Part shown: piece after piece, positions 17,223 through 24,630 of the stretch
How positions within the stretch are numbered: position 1 is the stretch's first letter
Layout of the letters: each line of letters begins with the position of its first letter
Source: Bacillus sp. FJAT-18017
GTDB taxonomy: Bacteria; Bacillota; Bacilli; Bacillales; Cytobacillaceae
Length of the DNA stretch: 64,000 nt
Direction: 5' to 3'
Assembly (NCBI RefSeq): GCF_001278805.1
Contig: NZ_CP012602.1
Coordinates: 2,386,001 to 2,450,000 of the forward strand
Translations under genes and position numbers: made by a program
The notes under the pieces: generated by a model
The model's input: only the letters and a program-made list of their open reading frames with translations
What the model was told of the DNA's origin: nothing
The model's database searches: none

Positions 17223-18325
17223 AATTATCTATATCTGTTCTTCAGCTTTCATTAATCACCGCTAATTTTGTCTTTACTTCAACCTTAATCAATATGTATC
17301 AAATGGCAGTTGATATAGGAGGGCAAAATACGTGGATTGTCCCGTTTATCATTTTTCCGGTCCAAGTTATGCTCATATGGGTCATCATCGGCAAAAAGGC
17401 GAATTGGGAAAAATATTGCAAAGTCTTTGCCACCGTTTCAGAAAGGAAAACAAAATGGCCGGAAAAATTATTTGCCGTTGTGTTCCTGATATTTATCGTG
17501 TTCGTATTTATTAAGGACTTACGAGCACTGATCGATTATATGGCAACAAAGCTGCTGCCAACCACTCCACTTGAAATCTTGACTTTTCTGACTATCCTGA
17601 CGTTGATTTATATTGTCGCATCTGGTTTTGAAGTTATTGTACGCGTTTCTTCGGTTAGTTTTGTTTTTTTGGTTGCAGTAGTCCTGAGTATCCCGTTTAT
17701 GCTATTAAATGAAATTGAGCTAGGGAATCTACAGCCCATCCTGGCAATGGAAATGCTGCCGCCAATGGCTAAATCAATATATATTCAATTCGGCTGGACA
17801 GCTGAATTCGTGTTCATACTGTTTGTTTTCCTGTTTATCCATCCGGTAAAAGAGGCAAGGAAAGGCCTTATTTCAGGGGTAGCATTAGGTATTGCCCTAA
17901 TGGTTATCCTGCTATTTACTGAAGTGGCGGTACTAGGGGTCAAGCTCGTGTCAATTTCCACGTACCCGACTATTACACTTATTCAACAAATCAATATTAC
18001 TGATTTTCTCGATAGGCTTGATTTATTTTTGGTGACTTTGTGGATGCCGACAATTCTGGCAAAAGTAGCCTTGTCACTTTATTTGGTTAATAGATGTCTA
18101 AGAGTAATAATCGGCAAGAGCACAAATATATTTTTGGTTCCTCTATCCTTGATAATGGGCATTTTAACCATTCTCCTTTTTAGTAACAATGTTGAGCATT
18201 TGAATTTCTCCTTTTTTACCTGGCCAACACTGGGGCTTGCCCTAGAATTGTTTTTAATTTTACTGTTCCTTTTAATAAAGAGACAAGCCATTAGGAAATG
18301 GAAGCCAACAGAAAACAAAATGTAA
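17219..18325 (+). CDS. Spore germinant receptor B subunit (GerAB/APC superfamily)
   Basis: 368 residues with ten hydrophobic helices and no large soluble domain. It opens with ISVLQLSLITANFVFTSTLI; helices include GQNTWIVPFIIFPVQVMLI and WTAEFVFILFVFLFIHP. B subunits are related to amino-acid permeases and are thought to bind the germinant. It overlaps the preceding gene by ATGA and is the last gene of the operon, closed by a terminator. The order A-C-D-B differs from the usual A-B-C. Confidence 0.9.
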   Translation: MKLSISVLQLSLITANFVFTSTLINMYQMAVDIGGQNTWIVPFIIFPVQVMLIWVIIGKKANWEKYCKVFATVSERKTKWPEKLFAVVFLIFIVFVFIKDLRALIDYMATKLLPTTPLEILTFLTILTLIYIVASGFEVIVRVSSVSFVFLVAVVLSIPFMLLNEIELGNLQPILAMEMLPPMAKSIYIQFGWTAEFVFILFVFLFIHPVKEARKGLISGVALGIALMVILLFTEVAVLGVKLVSISTYPTITLIQQINITDFLDRLDLFLVTLWMPTILAKVALSLYLVNRCLRVIIGKSTNIFLVPLSLIMGILTILLFSNNVEHLNFSFFTWPTLGLALELFLILLFLLIKRQAIRKWKPTENKM

Positions 18326-18327
18326 GA

Positions 18328-18356
18328 AGGCCTGCGATTGCAGGCTATTTTTTTTG
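18328..18356 (+). terminator. Terminator of the ger operon
   Basis: GCCTGC and GCAGGC with a GATT loop, followed by a T-rich run (TATTTTTTTT). Confidence 0.85.
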
Positions 18357-18652
18357 AGGTTTCTTTTCAACAAGTCTGTCATTTCTACTACACCAAGGGA
18401 AAAATCCCAGGAATAATCCTCGCCGAGACACAGAGGAAGCTTATTTAAAGAGGATCTTTGAACGAGTCTTCACCTTCAACTCCAATAAACACAGTATAAA
18501 AACATGATTATCAACTAACACGCTTTTGGAAAAGAAACTTTAAATTTGGAATAGGCAATTTAATTAGGGACAGGAACCTATCTGTCATTTTTTCATAGGT
18601 TAAAACAGGTCGACAATTGCCTAAAACCTACAGAAAAGGACGGATAGCCCAT

Positions 18653-19621
18653 ATGAAACTAAACGTTGCAAAACCATGGTATATTATGGTGATTTCCCTA
18701 TTTGCTGTTTTTACTTTGTTATCTGGCTGCTCCTCAGAAGAGAAGAAAGAAAGCTCCAAGCGAGAACTTACTACAGTTAAAATTGGCTACCAGAAAAACG
18801 GCCCACTTGTTATCCTTAAATCCCTAGGTACTTTAGAAAAACGACTCTCTAAAAAAGGAATTACAGTTGAATGGAAGGAATTCCAGGCGGGCCCCGCTTT
18901 GGTAGAGGCTCTAAATGCAGGCAGCATTGATTTTGGCCGGACGGGTGATTCCCCTCCTATATTTGCACAGGCTGCCGATGCCCCTTTTGTTTATATTGCA
19001 GCGGGGAAGCCGAAATTCAAGGGAAGCAAAATCCTCGTCCAAGAAAACTCACCAATTAAAACCATCGCGGATTTAAAAGGAAAAACGGTCGGATTCGCTA
19101 AAGGCTCCAGTTCCCACTACTTATTAATAAAAGCGCTGGAAAAAGCCGGTCTGGAATATTCTGATATAACTCCGGCATTTCTTGCACCGGGAGACGGAAG
19201 GGTTGCTTTTGAAAAAGGAAATATTGATGCCTGGGTTGTTTGGGATCCATTCACTTCATCTGCGGAAGTGAATTCAAAAGCAAGAACATTAACAGATGGT
19301 GAAGGACTGACAACAGATAGAGACTTCCTTCTTGCTAGCACAGAATTTGCGAAACACAAGGATATTGTAGCCGAGATTGTTGATGAAATTGAGAAATCAT
19401 CTGAATGGGCAAACACTCATCATCAGGAGCTGGTTGATATGCTCGCGCCCATTTTGAAAATCGATAAACCATCACTTGATATGGCTGTTAAAAGAAGGGT
19501 TTACGGGGTAGACAAAATGACGGATCTTATTGTGGGTGAGCAGCAGGCAATAGCCGACACATTTTACGATCTTAAAATCATCCCTAAAGAAATTGATGTA
19601 ACCGAGGCGTTGCAAAAGTAA
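18653..19621 (+). CDS. ssuA: Aliphatic sulfonate ABC transporter, substrate-binding lipoprotein
   Basis: 322 residues from ATG 18653, where AAAGGA lies about 11 bases upstream. The signal ends in the lipobox LLSGC. The mature protein has LTTVKIGYQKNGPLVILKS, VEWKEFQAGPALVEALNAGSIDFGRTGDSPP and GKTVGFAKGSSSHYLLIKAL, the SsuA/TauA pattern. It captures alkanesulfonates outside the membrane and hands them to SsuCB. The permease gene follows 17 bases later. The 18357-18652 gap upstream has no S-box or T-box that I can see, so sulfur control, if any, would be by a protein. Confidence 0.9.
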   Translation: MKLNVAKPWYIMVISLFAVFTLLSGCSSEEKKESSKRELTTVKIGYQKNGPLVILKSLGTLEKRLSKKGITVEWKEFQAGPALVEALNAGSIDFGRTGDSPPIFAQAADAPFVYIAAGKPKFKGSKILVQENSPIKTIADLKGKTVGFAKGSSSHYLLIKALEKAGLEYSDITPAFLAPGDGRVAFEKGNIDAWVVWDPFTSSAEVNSKARTLTDGEGLTTDRDFLLASTEFAKHKDIVAEIVDEIEKSSEWANTHHQELVDMLAPILKIDKPSLDMAVKRRVYGVDKMTDLIVGEQQAIADTFYDLKIIPKEIDVTEALQK

Positions 19622-19638
19622 AGAAAGGGGGCATTCCT

Positions 19639-20403
19639 ATGAGGAATGTGTCTAAACGATTTATTAATCAAACCGTCCCCTGGGTATTCCCGTTGCTCCT
19701 GCTAATTGTCTGGCAGGTATTATCATCGAAAGGCTTGATTCCATCACGGATACTCCCTGCCCCTACTTCTGTTTTTAAAGCGGGTATAGAGCTTTTTGAA
19801 TCTGGAGAACTGACAAATCACATTTCTGTAAGCCTTGGCAGGGCAGTGATAGGTTTTTTAATCGGAGGAACCATTGGTTTTTTCCTAGGACTTTTCAACG
19901 GTATTTTTAGGATGTCCGAACTTCTGTTTGATACATCCATACAAATGCTAAGGACGATCCCTCACCTTGCGATGATACCGCTCGTAATTTTATGGTTTGG
20001 GATAGATGAATCCTCAAAAATATTTTTAGTTTCACTTGGTGTCCTTTTCCCAGTGTACATCAATACTTATCATGGAATAAAATCAGTCGATAAAGGTCTG
20101 ATTGAAATGGGAAAGGCTTACGGGCTTAAGGGGATATCCTTATTTTCAGCCATTATCTTTCCAGGCGCCCTCTCCTCCATCCTCGTAGGAATCAGGTTTT
20201 CACTGGGCGTTATGTGGCTGACCCTTATCGTCGCTGAAACTATTTCCGCCCATTCGGGGATTGGATATATGGCTATGAATGCCAGGGAGTTTTATCAAAT
20301 GGATGTAATTGTTTTAAGTATTGTAATCTATGCCCTGTTTGGGAAATTGTCTGATGTAATAGCACGAACACTTGAGGAAAAATGGCTAAAGTGGAATGCT
20401 TAG
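19639..20403 (+). CDS. ssuC: Aliphatic sulfonate ABC transporter, permease
   Basis: 254 residues with six helices. The EAA-type loop that contacts the ATPase is visible as EMGKAYGLKGISLFSAIIFP followed by GALSSILVGIRFSLG. The N-terminus has VPWVFPLLLLIVWQVLSSKG and the LPAPTSVF motif common to SsuC/TauC. It lies between ssuA and ssuB with short gaps, and its ribosome site (AAAGGGGG) is strong. It forms the membrane channel as a dimer. Confidence 0.92.
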   Translation: MRNVSKRFINQTVPWVFPLLLLIVWQVLSSKGLIPSRILPAPTSVFKAGIELFESGELTNHISVSLGRAVIGFLIGGTIGFFLGLFNGIFRMSELLFDTSIQMLRTIPHLAMIPLVILWFGIDESSKIFLVSLGVLFPVYINTYHGIKSVDKGLIEMGKAYGLKGISLFSAIIFPGALSSILVGIRFSLGVMWLTLIVAETISAHSGIGYMAMNAREFYQMDVIVLSIVIYALFGKLSDVIARTLEEKWLKWNA

Positions 20404-20429
20404 GCTTACCGTTAAAGGGGTGTTAGGAA

Positions 20430-21188
20430 GTGATATATGGAAAAATACCTTATGTCAGCATACAGGCTGTCCAGAAATCGTATGGAAATAGGATTGTCCT
20501 GGATGGAATAAGCCTTGATGCGCAACAGGGTGAGTTTATTTCAATAGTAGGAAAAAGCGGCTGTGGAAAAAGTACCTTACTCAGGCTTGTCGCTGGACTT
20601 GAAAATGCAGATAAAGGATCTATTATTATCAAAGGAAAGAGGCTGGAGGGTCTGAATCATCAAGCAAGAATCATGTTCCAGGATGGAAGGCTGCTTCCTT
20701 GGAAAAATGTGCTCGATAATATAGGAATAGGGTTATCTGGCAATTGGAAAATGAAAGCTATTGATGCATTGCGAAATGTCGGACTTGAGGAAAGACAAAG
20801 CGACTGGCCATCGAGATTATCAGGAGGACAAAAGCAGCGGGTTGCTCTTGCGAGGGCGCTTGTTCATGAACCCGATATTCTTCTCCTGGATGAGCCATTG
20901 GGAGCTTTAGATGCGCTAACCAGGCTGGAAATGCAGGATTTAATTGAGGGGCTGTGGAAGGAAAAGAATTTCACTTCAATTCTCGTAACACATGATGTGG
21001 AGGAAGCTGTAGCTATTTCTGACAGAGTTATTCTAATCGAGTCAGGAAAAATTGTCATGAACAGATTAATTGATCTTCCCCGGCCAAGGCAGCGTACACA
21101 AAAAGCCTTCCAAACACATGTTGAAGACATACTTAGAAGAATCCTGGAACCAGCCAACGAAGGTGAACTAAAACTTGTTAGCAAATAG
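20430..21188 (+). CDS. ssuB: Aliphatic sulfonate ABC transporter, ATPase
   Basis: 252 residues. Walker A is GKSGCGKST, the signature LSGGQKQR, Walker B LLLDEPLGALD and the H-loop VTHDVEEA. FQDGRLLPWKNVLDNI is the Q-loop form typical of SsuB/TauB. The start is GTG 20430, with AAAGGGG 9 bases upstream. It energises the SsuC channel. No ssuD monooxygenase gene lies in the unit, so desulfonation must be encoded elsewhere or the substrate may be a different sulfur or nitrogen compound. Confidence 0.92.
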   Translation: MIYGKIPYVSIQAVQKSYGNRIVLDGISLDAQQGEFISIVGKSGCGKSTLLRLVAGLENADKGSIIIKGKRLEGLNHQARIMFQDGRLLPWKNVLDNIGIGLSGNWKMKAIDALRNVGLEERQSDWPSRLSGGQKQRVALARALVHEPDILLLDEPLGALDALTRLEMQDLIEGLWKEKNFTSILVTHDVEEAVAISDRVILIESGKIVMNRLIDLPRPRQRTQKAFQTHVEDILRRILEPANEGELKLVSK

Positions 21189-21199
21189 GGGAAACGTTT

Positions 21200-21229
21200 G
21201 GCGGTACATTGTACCGTCTTTGTTTTTTT
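21200..21229 (+). terminator. Terminator of the ssu operon
   Basis: GGCGGTAC and GTACCGTC with an ATT loop, followed by TTTGTTTTTTT. Confidence 0.8.
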
Positions 21230-21230
21230 C

Positions 21231-21259
21231 TTGTTCTTAAAATCAAGGAAGTTTATACT
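21231..21259 (+). promoter_or_regulatory. Sigma-A promoter of the ribbon-helix-helix gene
   Basis: TTGTTC, 17 bases and TATACT lie directly after the ssu terminator. The transcript would start near 21266. Confidence 0.6.
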
Positions 21260-21288
21260 AAGGGAGATGATAGAATGAAGATAACTAA

Positions 21289-21308
21289 TTGCTATCAAGT
21301 GCTAGCAA
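21289..21308. promoter_or_regulatory. Inverted repeat in the leader of the ribbon-helix-helix gene
   Basis: TTGCTA and TAGCAA separated by 8 bases, lying between the promoter and the ribosome site. It falls inside a 12-codon ORF (21274-21312) that has its own AGGGAG site. It could be an autoregulatory operator or a leader-peptide structure. Confidence 0.4.
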
Positions 21309-21329
21309 AGTGATAAAGGAGAAAAACAT

Positions 21330-21515
21330 ATGGCGGGAGAGCGGATTCAACTCAATGTAAGAATTACAAAGGAAACTTCGGACAAGCTTGACGAAATCGT
21401 TGAATATTATCAAGAAAACCTTAAACTTGGCCGAATTTATAAAGGTGATGTTTTGACTGATATTATTGAAAAGTCCTTTGAGGTAATGAATAAGCAAAAA
21501 AGCAGACAGCGATAG
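21330..21515 (+). CDS. Small ribbon-helix-helix-like protein
   Basis: 61 residues. An N-terminal strand (RIQLNVRIT) is followed by helix A (KETSDKLDEIVEYYQENL) and helix B (YKGDVLTDIIEKSFEVMN), the order of a CopG/Arc-type ribbon-helix-helix DNA-binding fold. The ribosome site AAAGGAGA is strong, 7 bases before ATG. There is no partner toxin gene next to it, so a plain transcription regulator is more likely than an antitoxin. I do not recognise a named family. Confidence 0.6.
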   Translation: MAGERIQLNVRITKETSDKLDEIVEYYQENLKLGRIYKGDVLTDIIEKSFEVMNKQKSRQR

Positions 21516-21661
21516 AACAAATTATTCCTCGTGTTTTGGCCCCATTAATTAAAAATAGAACCTTAAATGGCAATTATGAAGCAGTATGATTTGATTCCTA
21601 CGGCAGGATAATAAAAAAGGAATCTTTTCTGATTCCAAATCGCCGGAAGGAAGTGTAGCGA

Positions 21662-21931
21662 ATGAATTTCCGTATGATCGGTTCGCTCTTAAGCAACATT
21701 GCAAGCGGAAGACAGAACAAAAAGGTGTTCTGGGCTTCCCTTATTGGCCTGGGAATGAGTACTGCCGCCATGGGATTAAGAAGGACTCGTTTCCGTAACG
21801 TACTCCCTAAAATCCAGCATACGGCCCAACGGTACCTTCCAGCTTCAAGGGGCAATATCGCAATGGCCGAATTTTCATCGGAGCTATTTGAAGGCAATAC
21901 TTCCAGCCAACAGAAAAACCGGAAGCATTAA
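21662..21931 (+). CDS. Small basic protein of unknown function
   Basis: 89 residues. A basic N-terminal part (GRQNKKVFWASL) and a short hydrophobic segment (SLIGLGMSTAAMGL) are followed by RRTRFRNVLPKIQHTAQRYL and a polar tail. AAGGAAGTG lies before ATG, and a terminator follows the stop at once, which supports a real gene. I do not recognise the family; it may associate with the membrane through the short hydrophobic stretch. Confidence 0.5.
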   Translation: MNFRMIGSLLSNIASGRQNKKVFWASLIGLGMSTAAMGLRRTRFRNVLPKIQHTAQRYLPASRGNIAMAEFSSELFEGNTSSQQKNRKH

Positions 21932-21937
21932 GCATCA

Positions 21938-21962
21938 AGGCCGCATTTATTGCGGCTTTTTG
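21938..21962 (+). terminator. Intrinsic terminator
   Basis: GCCGCA and TGCGGC with a short AT loop, followed by T5. Confidence 0.85.
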
Positions 21963-22112
21963 CCTGAATTCAAAAAAGCTTATGTAAACCAATCAATAGT
22001 ATTTGCTATACTAATTCAGGAAGCCCGGTTAAAGCCTAGTCAATCTTTTGACCCGGACCCGGAGGCTGATTTGGCTTCTTACTTTACCCAGTTGTGGTCT
22101 CATGAAAGGTAA

Positions 22113-22336
22113 AAAACCCTAAAAGTTGTGTCTAATTGGTAAAATTCCCTTTGCCGAAACACTGAAACACCAACAGTACCGCTTGTTGATTACATTTCAG
22201 CTGTTGAAAAAGACTGAAACGTTGCCAATAAGGCTTATTGGTTACATTTTGCCTTGTGAGAAACACTAAAACATTACCAATACTTCTTATTGGTAACATT
22301 TAGAGTATAGAAAATGGATGAAATGTCGCCAATGCA
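22113..22336 (+). repeat. Tandem array of a 52-bp palindromic unit
   Basis: Three units start at 22161, 22213 and 22265 (ACTGAAAC / ACTGAAAC / ACTAAAAC), exactly 52 bases apart, with a partial unit near 22318 and a decayed half-unit before 22150. Each unit holds an inverted repeat: CCAATAAG-G-CTTATTGG in unit 2, ACCAATA...TATTGGT in unit 3, CCAACAG...TTGTTG in unit 1. Each ends with KATTACATTT or a close variant. It occupies most of the 570-bp gap between 21962 and 22530. The rest of the gap shows no gene. Confidence 0.75.
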
Positions 22337-22529
22337 ACTTTTATTTAATAGATCTTCTATCGTAAAGATTTTTCTACTGTTGATTAATCCTGCCAGGTAT
22401 GACTAGTATAAAAGCTAAAACCTCAGTGTCTAAATGCCCGATCTGATCTCGGAGGATGCTTACTGATCTACAGATAGGGTAAAATTATACATACAGTTTG
22501 TGAATGAATTTTAAAAGTGTGGTGGGAAG

Positions 22530-23039
22530 TTGGTACAGGATCATATTAGAAAAAATCTCGACATCTTATTCGTTGGCTTTAATCCGAGCCTTCTTTCTGG
22601 AGAAACGGGGCATCATTTTGCAAGTCCGAATAACCGGTTTTGGAAAATCCTCTTTGAAGCTGGAATTACCCCAAGAAAATACAGTCCCAAAGAAGATGTT
22701 CTTTTGCCTGAATTAGGACTCGGCATAACAAATATTGTCGCTAGGCCGACTAAGGCAGCTGATGAAATTACCAGGGAGGAATATATAGAAGGCAGGGAAA
22801 TTCTGAGGGAAAAAATCCGGGTTAATCATCCTCGGATTGTGTGTTATGTAGGGAAGGGCGTTTATCAGGAATTCAGCAGGAAGAAGAGTCTGCCATGGGG
22901 AGTGCAAGAAGAAAGTGTTGTCCCAGGAACAATTGATTTTGTAGCTCCGTCATCAAGCGGCCTGGTCAGGATGAAAATGAGTGAGATCGTTGAGATTTAT
23001 AAAGAATTGCCTGCTTTGAGAGAGCAATATAAAAAATAA
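22530..23039 (+). CDS. mug: G/U mismatch-specific uracil-DNA glycosylase
   Basis: 169 residues, near the 168 of E. coli Mug. The uracil pocket motif is GFNPSLLSGETGHHFASP followed by NNRFWKIL; the second motif is VAPSSSGLVRM. The enzyme removes uracil or ethenocytosine opposite G in DNA. The start is TTG 22530 (VQDHIRKNLDILFVGFNPS), which aligns with the start of E. coli Mug; the upstream GGTGGGAAG is only a moderate ribosome site. Standing alone, it precedes ppiB and exoA, two unlinked housekeeping genes. ExoA, an AP endonuclease, is the natural next enzyme in base-excision repair. Confidence 0.88.
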   Translation: MVQDHIRKNLDILFVGFNPSLLSGETGHHFASPNNRFWKILFEAGITPRKYSPKEDVLLPELGLGITNIVARPTKAADEITREEYIEGREILREKIRVNHPRIVCYVGKGVYQEFSRKKSLPWGVQEESVVPGTIDFVAPSSSGLVRMKMSEIVEIYKELPALREQYKK

Positions 23040-23121
23040 AAATGGCGCCCAGCTAGTGAGCGCCAGCCCCTTCCGTCCGAACTGGTTAAGTGTCCCGCAA
23101 CAAGCGATGTTCGGAATGGGC
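23034..23121 (-). ncRNA. Candidate small RNA, about 88 nt
   Basis: On the minus strand a good sigma-A promoter (23155-23128) would start a transcript near 23121. That RNA holds a stem CCGAAC ... GTTCGG with an inner CGC-TTGTT-GCG hairpin, a GGAAGGGG segment, and a terminator TGGCGC ... GCGCCA followed on minus by TTTTTATTTTTT. There is no ORF with a ribosome site in it. Its 3' end overlaps the last few bases of mug on the other strand. I could not match it to a named RNA family. Confidence 0.55.
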
Positions 23122-23127
23122 AATTTC

Positions 23128-23155
23128 ATTGTAGCATCTCTATGCATTTTTTCAA
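23128..23155 (-). promoter_or_regulatory. Sigma-A promoter for the candidate small RNA
   Basis: Read on the minus strand: TTGAAA, 16 bases and TACAAT. Confidence 0.55.
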
Positions 23156-23180
23156 AGTGGATTAACAAATTTTAGGTTCG

Positions 23181-23211
23181 TATCATTTCATTCTTTTTAA
23201 AAGAAATGATA
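23181..23211. promoter_or_regulatory. 9-bp inverted repeat upstream of ppiB
   Basis: TATCATTTC and GAAATGATA are separated by 13 bases and overlap the likely -10 region (TATAGT) of ppiB. It could be an operator. Confidence 0.35.
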
Positions 23212-23247
23212 TAGTATGGTGTATCCGAATAATAAGGAGTTGTAAAA

Positions 23248-23685
23248 ATGTCAAAAAAAGGCGTAATTACTATGCAAAACGGTGAAAAGATTGAGTTTGA
23301 TCTTTTCCCGAATGAAGCACCTGGGACAGTCGAAAACTTTGAAACACTTGCAAATAAAGGTTTTTATAATGGCTTGACTTTTCACCGGGTGATCCCTGGT
23401 TTCGTTAGCCAAGGTGGCGACCCTAATGGAAATGGTACTGGGGGACCAGGTTATACGATTAAATGTGAAACCGAAGGAAATCCACACCGCCACGTTGCAG
23501 GATCGTTCTCTATGGCTCACGCAGGCCGGGATACAGGCGGCAGCCAATTCTTTATCGTCCATGAACCACAGCCGCATCTTGACGGAGTACATACAGTTTT
23601 CGGACAAGTGACTTCCGGTCTTGAAACAGTAAAAGCCATGAAGAATGGCGATGTTATGGAAAAAGTAGAAGTTTTCGAAGCATAA
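23248..23685 (+). CDS. ppiB: Peptidyl-prolyl cis-trans isomerase, cyclophilin type
   Basis: 145 residues, a complete bacterial cyclophilin. [19 protein letters not shown] carries the catalytic Arg and the Gln; [21 protein letters not shown] is the core of the active site; [17 protein letters not shown] closes the domain. There is no signal peptide, so it acts in the cytosol on proline peptide bonds. The ribosome site AAGGAG lies 9 bases before ATG 23248. It is followed by its own terminator. Confidence 0.95.
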   Translation: MSKKGVITMQNGEKIEFDLFPNEAPGTVENFETLANKGFYNGLTFHRVIPGFVSQGGDPNGNGTGGPGYTIKCETEGNPHRHVAGSFSMAHAGRDTGGSQFFIVHEPQPHLDGVHTVFGQVTSGLETVKAMKNGDVMEKVEVFEA

Positions 23686-23701
23686 GGTACTATACAATGA
23701 C

Positions 23702-23735
23702 CGGGCTTGCCGCTATATCGGCAGGCCCCTTTTTG
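23702..23735 (+). terminator. Terminator of ppiB
   Basis: GGGCTTGCCG and CGGCAGGCCC with an AT-rich loop, followed by CTTTTTG. Confidence 0.88.
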
Positions 23736-23790
23736 TCATAGCAGAAATGTTACAAAGTCGTTTGCGCTTTTCTAAAAGGGGGAGTCAAAG

Positions 23791-24543
23791 TTGAAATTGG
23801 TTTCATGGAATGTAAATGGTATTAGAGCTTGTGTTAATAAAGGATTTCTGGAATATTTCAGGGAGGTGGATGCTGATATTTTTTGCCTCCAGGAAACAAA
23901 ATGCCAGGAGGGCCAAATTGCGCTGGAGCTTGAGGGATATCATCAATACTGGAACTATGCCGAGAAGAAAGGCTATTCCGGGACTGCCGTTTTTACAAAA
24001 CAAAAGCCTTTAAATGTCCGTTATGGACTTGGTGATGATGAGAGTGAGCCTGAAGGACGAATCATCACTTTAGAATTTGAAGATTTCTTTCTCGTTAACG
24101 TGTACACCCCGAACTCCCAGCGTGACCTGGCCAGGCTGCCGTTCCGCCTCGAATGGGAGGATCGCATAAAAGCCCATCTCCTTGCACTTAATGCTATAAA
24201 ACCTGTAGTCAAGTGCGGAGATTTAAATGTTGCCCATTCCGAAATTGACCTTAGGAATCCAAAAACAAATATCGGGAATTCCGGCTTTACGCCTGAAGAA
24301 CGTGGGAAGATGTCCAGCCTGCTTGAGGCGGGCTTTATTGACAGCTTCCGTTATTTTTATCCTGAAGAAGAAGGAGCTTACACCTGGTGGTCGTATATGA
24401 GCAAGGTCAGAGAAAGAAATATTGGGTGGCGTATTGACTACTTCCTAGTCTCCAAAGATTTTGAGCATAGGCTGAAGGATGCGAAAATCGATTGCTATAT
24501 AATGGGAAGCGACCATTGTCCGATTATATTAGAGTTAACTTAG
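23791..24543 (+). CDS. exoA: Exodeoxyribonuclease III / AP endonuclease
   Basis: 250 residues (B. subtilis ExoA has 252). Metal and catalytic motifs are SWNVNGIRA (N7), FCLQETKCQ (the metal Glu), VNVYTPNSQ, KCGDLNVAH and the C-terminal GSDHCPI with the catalytic Asp-His pair. The enzyme cuts DNA at abasic sites and has 3'-5' exonuclease activity. The start is TTG 23791, preceded by AAAGGGGGAG; the next residues KLVSWNVNG are those of the family start. It is a single-gene unit. Confidence 0.93.
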   Translation: MKLVSWNVNGIRACVNKGFLEYFREVDADIFCLQETKCQEGQIALELEGYHQYWNYAEKKGYSGTAVFTKQKPLNVRYGLGDDESEPEGRIITLEFEDFFLVNVYTPNSQRDLARLPFRLEWEDRIKAHLLALNAIKPVVKCGDLNVAHSEIDLRNPKTNIGNSGFTPEERGKMSSLLEAGFIDSFRYFYPEEEGAYTWWSYMSKVRERNIGWRIDYFLVSKDFEHRLKDAKIDCYIMGSDHCPIILELT

Positions 24544-24630
24544 CGGATTAGTAGGCTGTGTTTATAGATCTTAGAAAAATTGATTGATACTCAGTAGGCA
24601 TGAAGGTAAAAAACCTTTAGGGAGGGGAGA

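Noticed and set aside
18357..18652. S-box or T-box in front of the sulfonate transporter
   Set aside because: No conserved S-box or T-box core and no antiterminator/terminator pair.
21888..22112. 74-codon frame across the terminator at 21940
   Set aside because: It runs through a clear terminator, has no ribosome site, and its start lies inside the preceding gene.
22113..22336. CRISPR array
   Set aside because: The 52-bp repeats are contiguous and imperfect, without unique spacers, and no cas genes are present.
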